From Blepharisma stoltei (lineage: Eukaryota > Ciliophora > Heterotrichea > Heterotrichida > Blepharismidae), in assembly GCA_914767885.1 (NCBI GenBank), contig CAJZBQ010000012.1:310001-374000 (forward strand): DNA of 64,000 bases, read 5' to 3'. This document shows, piece after piece, positions 10,433-20,134 of this stretch. Made by a program: the position numbers and the translations under genes. Within the stretch, counting starts at the first letter, position 1; each line of letters opens with the position of its first letter. Under the pieces are notes generated by a model that was not told where the DNA came from, did no database searches, and saw nothing but the letters and a program-made list of their open reading frames with translations.

Positions 10433-11663
10433 ATGACTGAAATTGAAGCAATAGATATCAATCCACATCAAGACCATCCAGCTGTCTGCGTTACTGTAAA
10501 TGTCAACTTGAAGACAGGCGAAGTGTCACGCGAATGCTCTGATATTTTAAAGGATTTAACTCCTTTAAGGAAAGCATCATCACTGTCAACCATGTCAGCA
10601 AGAGAAATAAGACTGCTTGCGAAGCAAGCTGAGTATAAGGCAAAGCAAAACATTAAAATTCTTGAAAAGCAAGCCAAAGAGCTTAGCGAACTTCGCGAGA
10701 CTCCAGAAATCAACCCCAATTCAAGGAAAATTGCAGAAAAAGTCAAAACCAAGCAAAGCTTTGAAATTAAAGTAAAGCAAAAAGAAAACAATGTTGAAAA
10801 AACTTATCTTCCAACTGGGACTATTAAAGTTTCTCCGGAAAGTCTTTTAAATTCCTTAAAAGCGCGCCCACAATCAGCTTTTTCTTGTCTTCCTGCAGAA
10901 GAGCCAATAAGCAAGCCAAAATTAAACGTAATGGACCGTACGCAAGTGTGGCTGAAAAAGAAAAATACTAAAATTGTTGAAGAAACTAGCTCTATCAAAT
11001 ATAAAAATCCAGAACTATTTCTAATATTGATATTTAACATCAATCTCTAAAGCACAAATTTTGATTAATTAATAATTTTTTTAATCAATTTCTTTTAATT
11101 TTACACATCTCAAATTCTAAAATAACTTGACAAATAAATTTATTATGATTTCCATTCAAATGAATTAAATTCAAAAGTTTTAAAATGCAGCAGATAGGAG
11201 CACTCTTCTGCTAGCCAACATAAATTTGTTTCCGTTCTCGATGCAGAGTAAGAAAAATGAGGAAAAAAATTTAGAAGACTGCACATTTCAGCCCCAACTT
11301 TATGAAAGAATCAGAACAGACGAGTCGCCTTTGTCAATGCCTTCTAAGCTTTCTCAAACTTTTAGTTCTTTTTATACAAAGAAACAAGAATATAAAAAGA
11401 AAGTAGCTTCATCTGCCGTAACAACACGTTTAAATACGGATGAAACTTCTCGCTCTGCAAAGTTCTTAGACAGAGTAGCTGAGAATGAAAAAAATAATAT
11501 TGAAATTGTCCATGCAGCTACTGATAATTTGCAGACGAGCGGGGGTAGTATGAAATATATTAAGATTACTCCTGTAAACAAGCAGCTTAAGTTTAAATCA
11601 GGATTTAATGAGACCTCGTTTAAAAAGAAAGCCAAGCCAATGCTGTCGTATAGGTTAAATTAG
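10433..11663 (+). CDS. Hypothetical protein with CTFQP motif, 341 aa
   Basis: It starts MTEIEAIDINPHQDHPAVCV. A helical Lys/Glu-rich part follows (IRLLAKQAEYKAKQNIKIL), then Pro/Ser-rich spacer. A 205-bp TA-bounded AT-rich IES (about 11018-11222) interrupts it; removal joins YKNPEL to NLFPFSMQSKKNEEK in frame and gives exactly 342 codons. The C-terminal half holds EDCTFQPQLYER; CTFxP motifs are frequent in ciliary and basal-body proteins of protists, which is suggestive only. No enzyme motif is seen. A family B MITE sits directly upstream. Confidence 0.7.
11018..11222. mobile_element. AT-rich IES (about 205 bp) in coding exon
   Basis: TA at both borders. Frame-restoring removal gives ...PEL-NLFPF... 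in the host gene. No long inverted repeat was seen. Confidence 0.8.
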
Positions 11664-11757
11664 TAATCACGATAAATCTTAGTTAATATAATTTAACAGT
11701 AAAAATATTTTTTCTTATTTTACCATTTTTATAGATTACAAAAATTAAAATTATAGA

Positions 11758-12447
11758 TTAATGGTTTTCTTGAAATTCTTCTTTTACTTCGAAAGGAAGA
11801 AAGTTTTCATCAATATTCAGATCTTTTTTCATCACTGTATTTTCTCTTATTGTCGAGATTGCTGATAATGTAGCATCTCTTCTTGCCAATTCTTTCGTGG
11901 TCCCTACCCCGCTAATAATATGTCTGTTAGGAAATTCCATATGGCAGTGATAAATGTTTTTTTCTTTTAAATTATAAGCTTCTTCATACGATAAATGATA
12001 AGTTAAACCATTTTCGATACAAATATTGGATAATTCTGTATCATATTCTTGAGCTCCGCTGGATCTCTGCAAATTTTTCTGATTTGAAATTCCACTAATT
12101 GGGATATCACCATCAAAAACATAGTCTTTTCCTTCAAAAATCTGTATGATGTGCTTGTTATTGGTAACAGACTCCCATACAGGGTGATAGCTGAGATAGT
12201 CAAAAAAATCAGGCTTTTTTATTTTTATTTTCTTCGTGAATTTCACCAAAGCGCACACGAATTCTTGGCTTTCTATGTCATTTAGTCTTGAAATAATAAC
12301 AAATTGAATGGGAGCTAAACCTTTAAAAAATTTGATGAATTTTATTTCTTCTTCAGAGCAGTCGTAATACTTTAGAAAAAATTGATTTCCTGACATCCCG
12401 CGCATTTTTATATTATAAAATGCAGTCAAAATTGATAAATAAATCAT
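11758..12447 (-). CDS. Protein with C-terminal double-stranded RNA-binding domain
   Basis: The C-terminal part has a dsRBD-like core: YHCHMEFPNRHIISGVGTTK followed by ELARRDATLSAISTI, matching the beta-strand, GxGxxK and A-helix pattern of dsRBDs. The upstream 150 residues (MSGNQFFLKYYDCSEEEIKF...) are not recognised. The real start may be MRGMSGNQ (about 12405) rather than the first Met at 12447. dsRBD proteins in ciliates can act in small-RNA pathways or mRNA handling; nothing here decides which. It converges on the 10433 gene with a spacing of about 95 bp. Confidence 0.7.
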   Translation of the reverse strand: MIYLSILTAFYNIKMRGMSGNQFFLKYYDCSEEEIKFIKFFKGLAPIQFVIISRLNDIESQEFVCALVKFTKKIKIKKPDFFDYLSYHPVWESVTNNKHIIQIFEGKDYVFDGDIPISGISNQKNLQRSSGAQEYDTELSNICIENGLTYHLSYEEAYNLKEKNIYHCHMEFPNRHIISGVGTTKELARRDATLSAISTIRENTVMKKDLNIDENFLPFEVKEEFQENH

Positions 12448-12537
12448 CCCCCAAATATTAATTTAATTAATAAATTTTTATTGAAAATTAAATAGATAAA
12501 TGATGATATAAATCTGAAGTTCGCAAATTATAAATAA

Positions 12538-13876
12538 ATGAAAATATCATGATTTCTCATTTTTTATATATTGCCTCTTGCTTTGTCTCAAATATCTTGT
12601 CCTAACTATTTATGCAGCCCAACAAAATTAGACTCAAATACATGCATACTCTATGAATCAAACACATTTCTTCTCCAGCCCTGCAAAGATAACTATGTAT
12701 GCCCTCCACTAACTTCTGCAGACTCATCTCAGTGCCAGCCAAAGCCAAGTCCATCCTTACTTCCCTCTATCCTTGATCGAAAGGTATCATTAAAAATTTC
12801 CTAAATTCTGGAAAATTAAACCCATAGTTAATTTAATGTTTTTCAAATTGTCATGCATTAGCTCTAAATTAAATCTAACTAACTATCTTTGATAGTAATT
12901 AATATTAAAGATTTATTGCATAGTCGCTTTTATGAATTTCATATATTTGAATACTTCACTATATAAAATATTAAAAAATTTTAGTAAGAATTTTTTTTTC
13001 AAATTTTTTAAAGCTCTTCTCTTCATAGATCTATGAAGATTGGCTTGATAAAAGGCAAAGAAGTTGGAAAAATCATGGCCAGGAGAATCATGCCAAAATA
13101 ACTCAACCTGTGCTTATGGCCACTGTGAAAAATCAATCTGTAAAGGAAAATCTCTCAATGAAACCTGCTCTATAAGTGATGAATGTGAGCCTAAACTAAG
13201 ATGCCTTAATGGCATCTGCCAAGAATTATTATCAGAGTCCTCCAAAGGCTGCAATACAGATTATGACTGTGAAAATCATTGTGGCTGTGAAAATCACCAA
13301 TGTGTAAGATATTTAAGCAAATATGAAGGTGATTCAGTAGCAAATTGCATAAATAATAGCAGCATGATATGTGGTAGCACAATGTGCTATGAAGAATACT
13401 GTTTAGCATTCCTTCAAAATGATAAAGAAATCCCAACAGTTTGCAAATCAGATGAAGATTGTGCGTCAAGCCATTATGATACTCCAGCATATCCCTTTAA
13501 GTTTTACCAGACTTGCCAATGTGGAATAAATAGCTTGGGAAACGCTTATTGTAGCTTATTCCCTGGAGATGAACCAATGAATAATTATTTAGATTGGCTT
13601 AATTACTGGTTTTATTCGAGGTCTATACAGAAGTGCAACACTGTTAGAAGAACTTCACTTAATTGCATTAAAACGTGATGGAAGGCGAAATATTATACCA
13701 CATTTGCTTATATTCTTTCTATTACTATGAATTACCCTCAAATTCAAGAAAACGATAATTGCGTGGAAAAAATTTACAACCAAGCTTATATTTCTGCTCG
13801 AAATAGCTACGAAAAGACAAACAATCACTATAAACTATCAATCCCAGCTTTAATTTTAACTGCATTTTTATTATAA
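12538..13876 (+). CDS. Cys-rich surface protein, probable GPI anchor
   Basis: It starts MKISWFLIFYILPLALSQIS, with Trp from TGA, a clear signal peptide. The mature part is Cys-rich with EGF/disintegrin-like spacing (CQNNSTCAYGHCEKSICKG, CSISDECEPKLRCLNGICQ). The end is a hydrophobic tail LSIPALILTAFLL directly before TAA, typical of GPI-anchor signals. A 271-nt GT...AG interruption (12784-13054) is needed: it joins ILDRK to AKKLEKSWPGE and gives 356 codons. A later TGA read as Trp (KTWWKAKYY) extends the frame by 66 codons. The gene ends 7 bp from the convergent next gene. Its function is probably cell-surface; the ligand is unknown. Confidence 0.75.
12784..13054 (+). other. 271-nt GT...AG interruption, intron or IES-bearing intron
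   Basis: It begins GTATCATTAAAAATTTCC and ends GCTTGATAAAAG. Its removal is needed for the Cys-rich frame. It is far longer than the 15-16 nt introns seen elsewhere in the window. A TA-TA excision inside it would leave a 13-nt remnant intron, so its nature is open. Confidence 0.5.
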
Positions 13877-13883
13877 TTCTTTA

Positions 13884-14981
13884 TTACTGCAAAAGAGCCA
13901 TTACGGTTTCATTAAGGTTATAATGATGGCTTTCCAATAAATTTTTGACTCTTTCTTCATCTTTGAATCCCATAGCTTTTATTTTTTCAGTCATTTCCTC
14001 TGCAACAGATTTTTTCTTTTCTTCTGGTTTTTTAAATTTCAATAAATTGTGCTCGTGGTCACTGTTCTCTTCACAAGCTTCACAAAGGTTAAAATCTTTG
14101 CATTGGTTGCACTTATATCGAATCCCAAAAATAGTCTTGATCCCACAGCCATTGCATGAAACCCCAGCGTGAGCAATTTGGCTGAACCGGAGACTTCCTA
14201 CATTTTTGACTTCTTCCCTGACAATTTTTCTTAATTCTTCTTCAAATGAAGCTCTATCACACTGTATAGAAACTGGGTTTGACACAATTGGAACAGTAGC
14301 TGAATCAATAGAGGAAACATGGACGATTTCCATTCCAGTTTCTTGATTTTTCTTTATATCAGTATTCTGAGAACTGTCGACTGATTCTGGCCCATTTTGT
14401 TTTACATCAGTCAATGGCACATTTGGCTCACACGATTTATCAAGAACTTCTATAGAATTGGTAATAATAGCTTCATCTTGAGTATTTATCCCGCTAGCCA
14501 TTTCATGAGTGTTAATAACAGTTCCATTTCCAGCGTCTATTTTCGGTTCTGGGACAATCTGATTTATAGCATCTATTTTAGGGGTCCCACCTATACATTT
14601 ATCAGAGACATTAGGAATGGGGCTACTTGACCTGTCTAGTTTAACTTCTTCAACCACTATAGACTCTTCTATTAGAGGCTCATTGGTTATCTGAGATCTC
14701 AGTAGTGGAAGATCATCAATAAATTGTGAGGATTTAGCTTGACCTAAGGTCCCGAGGTCTTCGACTTGGATAATTGCATTAAGCTCGATCACCCAGATAA
14801 GCGCTTCTTCATATTCCAGCTGGGTTTGAACTGTGATTAGTTCTTCATCTTCATCTAGGTATTTAAAAGTTGGACGAGATGCGTCGAATTGATTTTTGCA
14901 TAAAGTTATTAAGTCTTCAATCCTCCGAGGAGGAGAGATACTTATGACTTTGCCTTGGAAAGATAATTTCACGTTCTCCAT
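13884..14981 (-). CDS. PB1-ZZ-UBA protein, NBR1/p62-like autophagy receptor
   Basis: 365 aa, no introns. The N-terminus resembles a PB1 domain (residues 1-75: VKLSFQGKVISISPP, then YLDEDEELITVQTQLEYEEAL, the acidic OPCA-like motif). A disordered middle follows. A ZZ zinc finger lies at about 265-310 (HAGVSCNGCGIKTIFGIRYK followed by CNQCKDFNLCEACEE and DHEHNLLKF). A C-terminal UBA-like helix bundle (MGFKDEERVKNLLESHHYNL, NETVMALLQ) ends the protein. This domain order matches selective-autophagy receptors of the NBR1/SQSTM1 type that bridge ubiquitinated cargo and Atg8. The four-Trp NBR1 domain is not seen. An Atg8-interacting motif is not certain. Confidence 0.88.
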   Translation of the reverse strand: MENVKLSFQGKVISISPPRRIEDLITLCKNQFDASRPTFKYLDEDEELITVQTQLEYEEALIWVIELNAIIQVEDLGTLGQAKSSQFIDDLPLLRSQITNEPLIEESIVVEEVKLDRSSSPIPNVSDKCIGGTPKIDAINQIVPEPKIDAGNGTVINTHEMASGINTQDEAIITNSIEVLDKSCEPNVPLTDVKQNGPESVDSSQNTDIKKNQETGMEIVHVSSIDSATVPIVSNPVSIQCDRASFEEELRKIVREEVKNVGSLRFSQIAHAGVSCNGCGIKTIFGIRYKCNQCKDFNLCEACEENSDHEHNLLKFKKPEEKKKSVAEEMTEKIKAMGFKDEERVKNLLESHHYNLNETVMALLQ

Positions 14982-15214
14982 TATTTATATGCAGATCAGA
15001 ATAGAATGCTTAATACTTATAAAAGCATAAAGCTGTCGTTAAATCCGAAGCTGCCTAAGAATAGAATCTAAATAAAATTTAGTCTTTTATTTGAATTATC
15101 TTTTAATAAGCATTCAAATGCAATTTTTTATTAAAATCTTCTGAAGCAAAATGCATAGCTACTAATATTTTTTAGATTCTAAAATACTACCTTTTTTCAG
15201 CAGATGGAAAGTCC

Positions 15215-15535
15215 GCCTTTTTTAATTCCTAAATGGTGACGTCAGCAGTCATCTTGTCTCATAAGCATTCCATAAGGTCCAGAAAGTCTCCACAGGTCAT
15301 CTTGATTTCGTTTGAGCCTAGCTCAAGCAGGTGTTCCGCCTACTGATCACTCTCTCCTGACGTTCTAGGCATTAAAACTGTATGCATTCTTTTCTCCTTA
15401 AGTCACTGAATTAACCTATACAGAAATCCATATTGATATTGTTGATAAAGGCCCTCTTGGAAAATCTAACAACATAAATAATAAAATATCGCGGAGTAGA
15501 TAATAACTTTCGGGCATAGTCATTTTATTATTATG
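15215..15535 (+). repeat. SINE-like dispersed repeat, copy 1
   Basis: About 320 bp, GC-richer than its surroundings. It matches 31.44-31.78 kb in order: GTCAGCAGTCATCTTG, AAGCATTCCA, a CCAGAAAG..TCCAC block, CAGGTGTTCCGCCTA, and at the end CATAGTCATTTTATTATTAT. The ATT-repeat end suggests a retroposon tail. Short open frames inside it are unlikely to be genes. Confidence 0.6.
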
Positions 15536-15642
15536 AAACAGATGCATAGCATCCTTCATATAATCTATGCAAGTTCCATTATGCAGCTTGAACCTAACCA
15601 AACTCTAGTAATTTTCAATATTGTAAAAGCCATTAATAATTT

Positions 15643-16098
15643 ATGTCAAGAACAATCTTGGACACTGAGCCTGGCTACTGGGAGAACGCATTTAAGCTGT
15701 GGCATACATCTTACAAGGATTCAAAATTCAGATCTGGACTAATTCATAGGAGTCATTTATGGGGAGAGGTCGATTCTCATGATTTGAAGTACGCGACCAA
15801 CGTCCCATCAACTAAAAGAGGAGAAGCAAGACTTTATGCACCTCCTAGAGGCATTCCATACCCACGTGAGTGTTCAAAGCAGATTAACAAACTTGTCCAA
15901 TGCAAAGCTAGCTATGGAGTCCATAGTCCTGCAGATGATGTTCCTCAATGCAATCAATGGAAAAGTGTTATCTTTGAGGAATGCCCTCACTGGGTAGTAG
16001 AAAATTTAGCATTGAAGAAAAAGGTTGTGAAGAGATATGAGAATATTGACAATCTCACATACCAAAGAGCTATGGAGATATCCGACTATAATAAGTAA
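15643..16098 (+). CDS. CHCH-like (twin Cys) small protein, probably mitochondrial
   Basis: 151 aa starting MSRTILDTEPGYWENAFKLW. The Cys pattern ECSKQINKLVQC (CX9C) and CNQWKSVIFEEC (CX10C) within residues 85-120 resembles the twin-CX9C proteins of the intermembrane space, including small respiratory complex subunits, although the second spacing is one residue long. Trp and basic residues are abundant, and the tail is helical (VENLALKKKVVKRYE). No introns. I cannot assign it to a complex. Confidence 0.6.
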   Translation: MSRTILDTEPGYWENAFKLWHTSYKDSKFRSGLIHRSHLWGEVDSHDLKYATNVPSTKRGEARLYAPPRGIPYPRECSKQINKLVQCKASYGVHSPADDVPQCNQWKSVIFEECPHWVVENLALKKKVVKRYENIDNLTYQRAMEISDYNK

Positions 16099-16340
16099 GT
16101 AAGTCTCCTTTATAGCCAATATATAACAGTCAGCAAATTTTTTAAGTTTAATTTCGAATTTTATGATTACAGAAAATTTACATTAAATGGGTTATATATA
16201 AAGCGCTCCTTAGAAATGATTCAGTTTTCTAATAATTAAGCACTCTTATATTAGAAATTGTTTTATAATTCAAAACATGCTATTATCATAGCTTTGAAAC
16301 TTAAATTCTGAAATGTTTTAAGTGCTCATCGTTACATAAA

Positions 16341-19300
16341 ATGGGAGAAGCAGTAAAAGTCGCTGTCCGCGTCAGGCCTTTTAACTCTCGAGAAAAGGCA
16401 GAAGGCGCCGAACTTTGTGTCAGCATGGACCGAAATTCCACCAAAGTCTGGAGCCGCGAAACAAACTACGAAAAAGAATTTAACTTCGATTACAGTTATT
16501 GGTCACACGATGGGTTCATAGAAGACCCTACCACAGGGGTTCTTAAAAAAGACCGTCCAGGCTCTAAATATGCTGACCAACAAATGGTCTTTAATGATGT
16601 TGGTGTCGATATCCTGAACAATGCTTGGGAAGGTTACCATGTATGTCTTTTTGCATATGGACAAACAGGCTCAGGCAAAAGTTATAGTATTGTGGGGTAT
16701 GGACCGAATAAAGGAGTCATTCCGATTGCATGTGAAGAAATTTTTAACAGAATAAAAAACTCAGGGAACCCATTGGTGAAATATGACGTGAAAGTTAGTA
16801 TGCTAGAAATCTATAACGAACAAGTGCAAGACCTGTTGCAGCCGCCTGAAAGAAGAGTCAAAGGAGGGTTAAAGGTAAGAGAGCATCCTAAGACTGGTGT
16901 TTTTGTTGAAGGACTGGTACAGCAAACAGTGTCGTCTTATGAAGAAATCAGCCAGGTGCTAGATGATGGAAATAAACATAGAACTGTTGCAGCTACTCAA
17001 ATGAATGCAACTAGCTCAAGAGCACATACTGTCCTTACTATTTCCTTTACACAGATTTTCCATGAAGAAGGCACCGGAAAACCTCTAACAAGAAAACAAA
17101 GTGATATTAACTTGGTCGACTTAGCAGGCTCTGAAAGAGCTAGCAAAACAGGTGCAACTGGAGATAGACTTCAAGAAGGAAGCAGCATCAATCAATCTTT
17201 ATCATGCTTAGGAAAAGTCATCACTGCTCTAGCAAAAAAATCAGCTGGTGGTGCAGCCAAAGGTGAAGTGATTCCATACAGAGAAAGCAAATTAACCAGA
17301 ATCTTGCAAAACGCATTAGGAGGTAACAGTAAAACTACTATGATAGCTGCCATATCTCCTGCCACTTTCAATTTTGAAGAAACTTTAAGCACACTTAGGT
17401 ACGCAGATCAAGTAAAAGCTATCAAAAATAAAGCTGTCGTCAACGAAACCCCACAGGAAAAGCTGATTAGAGAGCTTAAAGAAGAAAACGAAAAACTTAA
17501 AGCCTTATTAGAAGGAAGAGGGGGCTCAGTAGGTGGATCAGGCGGAGGAATGTCAGACGAACAGAGAATGGAATTTGAAGCCCAAATTGAGCAGCTGAGG
17601 AGAGAAAAAGAAGAAGCAGAAAAAACAGCCTATCAAAGAGCTCAAGAAGAAAGCAGTAGAATTGAAAGGCAGCCAACTGTTCATAAAAAAGAAATCACTG
17701 GACCACATATTACAAACTTGAATGAAGATCCACAATTAAGCGGGCAAATACAGCATGAGTTTATGGAGGGGCAATCAAAGCTGGGTAGATCTCAAGACAA
17801 CAATATTATATTGAATGGGCTAGGAATCGCCCCAGAGCACTGTGCAGTGCAAAGAAGTGGGGCAAGGCATGTGCTTATACCTTCTTCTGATGCGAAAAAC
17901 AAAACGATGGTCAATGGACAAATCCTTACTGCACCCTATGAGCTAAATCATTTAGACAGGATAAAATTCGGAAACTATTTGTTTTTCTTATTTGTAGACC
18001 CATCTCAACCTGCAAACCCTGAACTCACCTGGGAATTTGCCATAAAAGAAGCAAATGAAGCTGAAATGCAAGCCTTGGTCAGCGAGCAAGAAAAAGAAAT
18101 GCGCAGAAAGCAAGAAGAAATTGAGCAAAAGCTCAAAATAGAATGGGAAGCCAAGCAGAGAGAAATGGAAGAAGAAAAAAGGAAGCTTGAAGCCATGCTA
18201 AACCAAAAATCAAAGCAAGATGAAGAAACTAGGATGCTTCTCGAAGAAAAAGAAAGGGCTTTGATTTCAAAGCAACGAGAAATGGAAGAAGAGCTACGGA
18301 AAAGAGAACAAGATTTAAGAGATAAAGAAAAAGAAAGGCAGCAAAGGACAAAGATGGATACAATGATAAGCAATGCTTTGCAGATGTCAAATGAAGTCAA
18401 TGAGAGAGCAGCAATGCTAGGAAAACCGCTGAGGGTTAAGCCAGAGTTTACTAGGACTCCTGGGAGGGATGGGACTATTGGGAAAGGAATGGAAAACGTA
18501 AGAGTGAGGATGAGGGTTATGACTCCTGGACTTGGTGATATTAGGCTTTATTGGCCGATTGAAAAACTAGAAGAAAGGCTTCCAGACATGGCGGATATGT
18601 GTCAGCAGTATTTCGAAGGGACACCTCTAGAAAATATTGATATGAATTATGACCCATTCTGGGTTGTGCCTGAGGAGGTCCCTTCCATGATGGATGAAGG
18701 CGGCTACATTGGCCAAGTCAACTTGATAACTGAAACTTTGTTTTACTTACTCGACATTACAGAAGAGCCACACCCTATATATAGTCCAAGTGGCCAGCAA
18801 ATAGGAAACCTTGTTGCAGGAGTCACTCCATCGCTTGTTGATGAAGACATAGAAGAGGCAGGATATGAAGACATGCTTCAAATAGAAGGAAAACCATTAG
18901 ACCTTACTATGAGCATTAATAGAATTGTAGATCTTCCCAATGAGTTTGCTCAAGATGTGTATTGCTCGTATATAATCCCACAAGCTGGGAGAGATACTTT
19001 TACAACACAAAAAGTAAACGGAAGCAATGCGACTTTTGGCTACACTAAAAAGCATCAGTTTTTAGTTACAAGATACAGTGCGGGAGAGTTTGAAAAAGGG
19101 CAAATAACGATAAATATTTTTGGAAGCAAGCCACTAAGCTTAAGAAGTAACGAAATCGAGACTGCACGAAGAATTTTCAGCGCAGGAACCGTGGCAGGAC
19201 AGTCAGGCAAACGATATCAAGAAGAGTCAAAATCTCCTCTACCAAACATACGTGAAGAAGAGCCTAAAGCTTCAGCTAAAAACATGGAAAAAGCAGCCCA

Positions 19301-19634
19301 ACAAGATAAAATTATTCAGCCAGCGAAGAAATCTGAAGAAGTAAAAGTCCCAGCTAAAAATGCTGCTCCTGCACAAAAAACAGCATTGGTTACACCAGAT
19401 AAGAATTCAAGCGACTTCGATTTTCGATCTCACCCATCATCAGAAGCACTAATTGGCTCAGCCAAGGTAAAGCCTGCTACTCCTTTAGAATCTACACCAG
19501 GGTCTGTTGCTGTAATACAAGAAGCAAGAATCGTTGACGAAAGAGATGAAAAGATCAAAAAAATGGAAGAAGAGCTTAAAAAAGCAAAAGAAAATCAAAA
19601 ATCAGACAAATCAGGGTGTTGTGCGATAATTTAA
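16341..19634 (+). CDS. Kinesin-3 (KIF1/Unc104-like) motor with FHA and C-terminal CaaX
   Basis: 1,097 aa, uninterrupted. N-terminal motor: VKVAVRVRPFNSRE, P-loop YGQTGSGKS (about residue 107), switch I NATSSRAHTV, switch II LVDLAGSERA, and the kinesin-3 pattern PGSKYADQQMVFNDVG. A neck/coiled coil follows (EKLIRELKEENEKLKALLEG). The FHA domain (about 480-560) contains LGRSQDNNIILNGLGIAPEH. A long Glu/Arg/Lys coiled coil (about 575-680) and a globular part follow. The protein ends KSGCCAII, where the last four residues fit a CaaX prenylation box with an adjacent Cys. I see no PH domain, the usual membrane-binding module of this family. It is probably a microtubule plus-end motor for membrane cargo, perhaps intraciliary or vesicular. 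It converges on the next gene with a 1-bp gap. Confidence 0.93.
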   Translation: MGEAVKVAVRVRPFNSREKAEGAELCVSMDRNSTKVWSRETNYEKEFNFDYSYWSHDGFIEDPTTGVLKKDRPGSKYADQQMVFNDVGVDILNNAWEGYHVCLFAYGQTGSGKSYSIVGYGPNKGVIPIACEEIFNRIKNSGNPLVKYDVKVSMLEIYNEQVQDLLQPPERRVKGGLKVREHPKTGVFVEGLVQQTVSSYEEISQVLDDGNKHRTVAATQMNATSSRAHTVLTISFTQIFHEEGTGKPLTRKQSDINLVDLAGSERASKTGATGDRLQEGSSINQSLSCLGKVITALAKKSAGGAAKGEVIPYRESKLTRILQNALGGNSKTTMIAAISPATFNFEETLSTLRYADQVKAIKNKAVVNETPQEKLIRELKEENEKLKALLEGRGGSVGGSGGGMSDEQRMEFEAQIEQLRREKEEAEKTAYQRAQEESSRIERQPTVHKKEITGPHITNLNEDPQLSGQIQHEFMEGQSKLGRSQDNNIILNGLGIAPEHCAVQRSGARHVLIPSSDAKNKTMVNGQILTAPYELNHLDRIKFGNYLFFLFVDPSQPANPELTWEFAIKEANEAEMQALVSEQEKEMRRKQEEIEQKLKIEWEAKQREMEEEKRKLEAMLNQKSKQDEETRMLLEEKERALISKQREMEEELRKREQDLRDKEKERQQRTKMDTMISNALQMSNEVNERAAMLGKPLRVKPEFTRTPGRDGTIGKGMENVRVRMRVMTPGLGDIRLYWPIEKLEERLPDMADMCQQYFEGTPLENIDMNYDPFWVVPEEVPSMMDEGGYIGQVNLITETLFYLLDITEEPHPIYSPSGQQIGNLVAGVTPSLVDEDIEEAGYEDMLQIEGKPLDLTMSINRIVDLPNEFAQDVYCSYIIPQAGRDTFTTQKVNGSNATFGYTKKHQFLVTRYSAGEFEKGQITINIFGSKPLSLRSNEIETARRIFSAGTVAGQSGKRYQEESKSPLPNIREEEPKASAKNMEKAAQQDKIIQPAKKSEEVKVPAKNAAPAQKTALVTPDKNSSDFDFRSHPSSEALIGSAKVKPATPLESTPGSVAVIQEARIVDERDEKIKKMEEELKKAKENQKSDKSGCCAII

Positions 19635-19635
19635 G

Positions 19636-19995
19636 TTAATCTTCTTCTAAATTTATGTTAGTTCCAAATCTTGCATACAAGTAACTTTTAAGTGCTAGCA
19701 TTTCTTTTTGGACTTCTTCCAATTGAGCCCTTGTGCTTTCCAAGTCATGACGTTTCTGGTCCTTTACTTTTTCAAGTCTTTCAATGGCTTCTTCTTCAGT
19801 ACATTGTATCAAACACTCACCAATCATAACTCTGACGCTTCCTTCCATTGATAATTCAAGCTCATCAAGTGCATCTTGTAAAGCGTTGAATTTCTCCTCT
19901 TTAGTTTTGCAGTCTAGGTCGATTTCTTTGGAGCGCATGTTTAGATAGCTGAATCTATTGATCCTCTGTTGGTCTTCCCAAAGAACATCAGCCAT
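19636..19995 (-). CDS. PFDN4: Prefoldin subunit 4
   Basis: 119 aa beta-type prefoldin subunit. It opens VLWEDQQRINRFSYLNMRS and closes YLYARFGTNINLEED, both diagnostic for PFDN4. Two coiled-coil arms flank a central hairpin (VRVMIGECLIQCTEEEAIE). The hexameric prefoldin delivers unfolded actin and tubulin to the chaperonin CCT. No introns. The stop lies 1 bp from the kinesin stop on the other strand, so the 3' ends must overlap. Confidence 0.93.
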   Translation of the reverse strand: MADVLWEDQQRINRFSYLNMRSKEIDLDCKTKEEKFNALQDALDELELSMEGSVRVMIGECLIQCTEEEAIERLEKVKDQKRHDLESTRAQLEEVQKEMLALKSYLYARFGTNINLEED

Positions 19996-20134
19996 TTATC
20001 TAATTTTATTTAAAAGTTGTGCAGAGTTAAAAAATAGTGAGGATTCGAGATAGGGAAAGGATTGGATTGTTGTAAAGGCTTGAGTTTATTAATAGATTAA
20101 TATAACGCAAAATACTTCTCAAAATAATTAATAT

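Noticed and set aside
15416-15601. 61-aa minus-strand open frame
   Set aside because: It lies in the SINE-like repeat, and the matching region at 31.6 kb does not conserve the protein.
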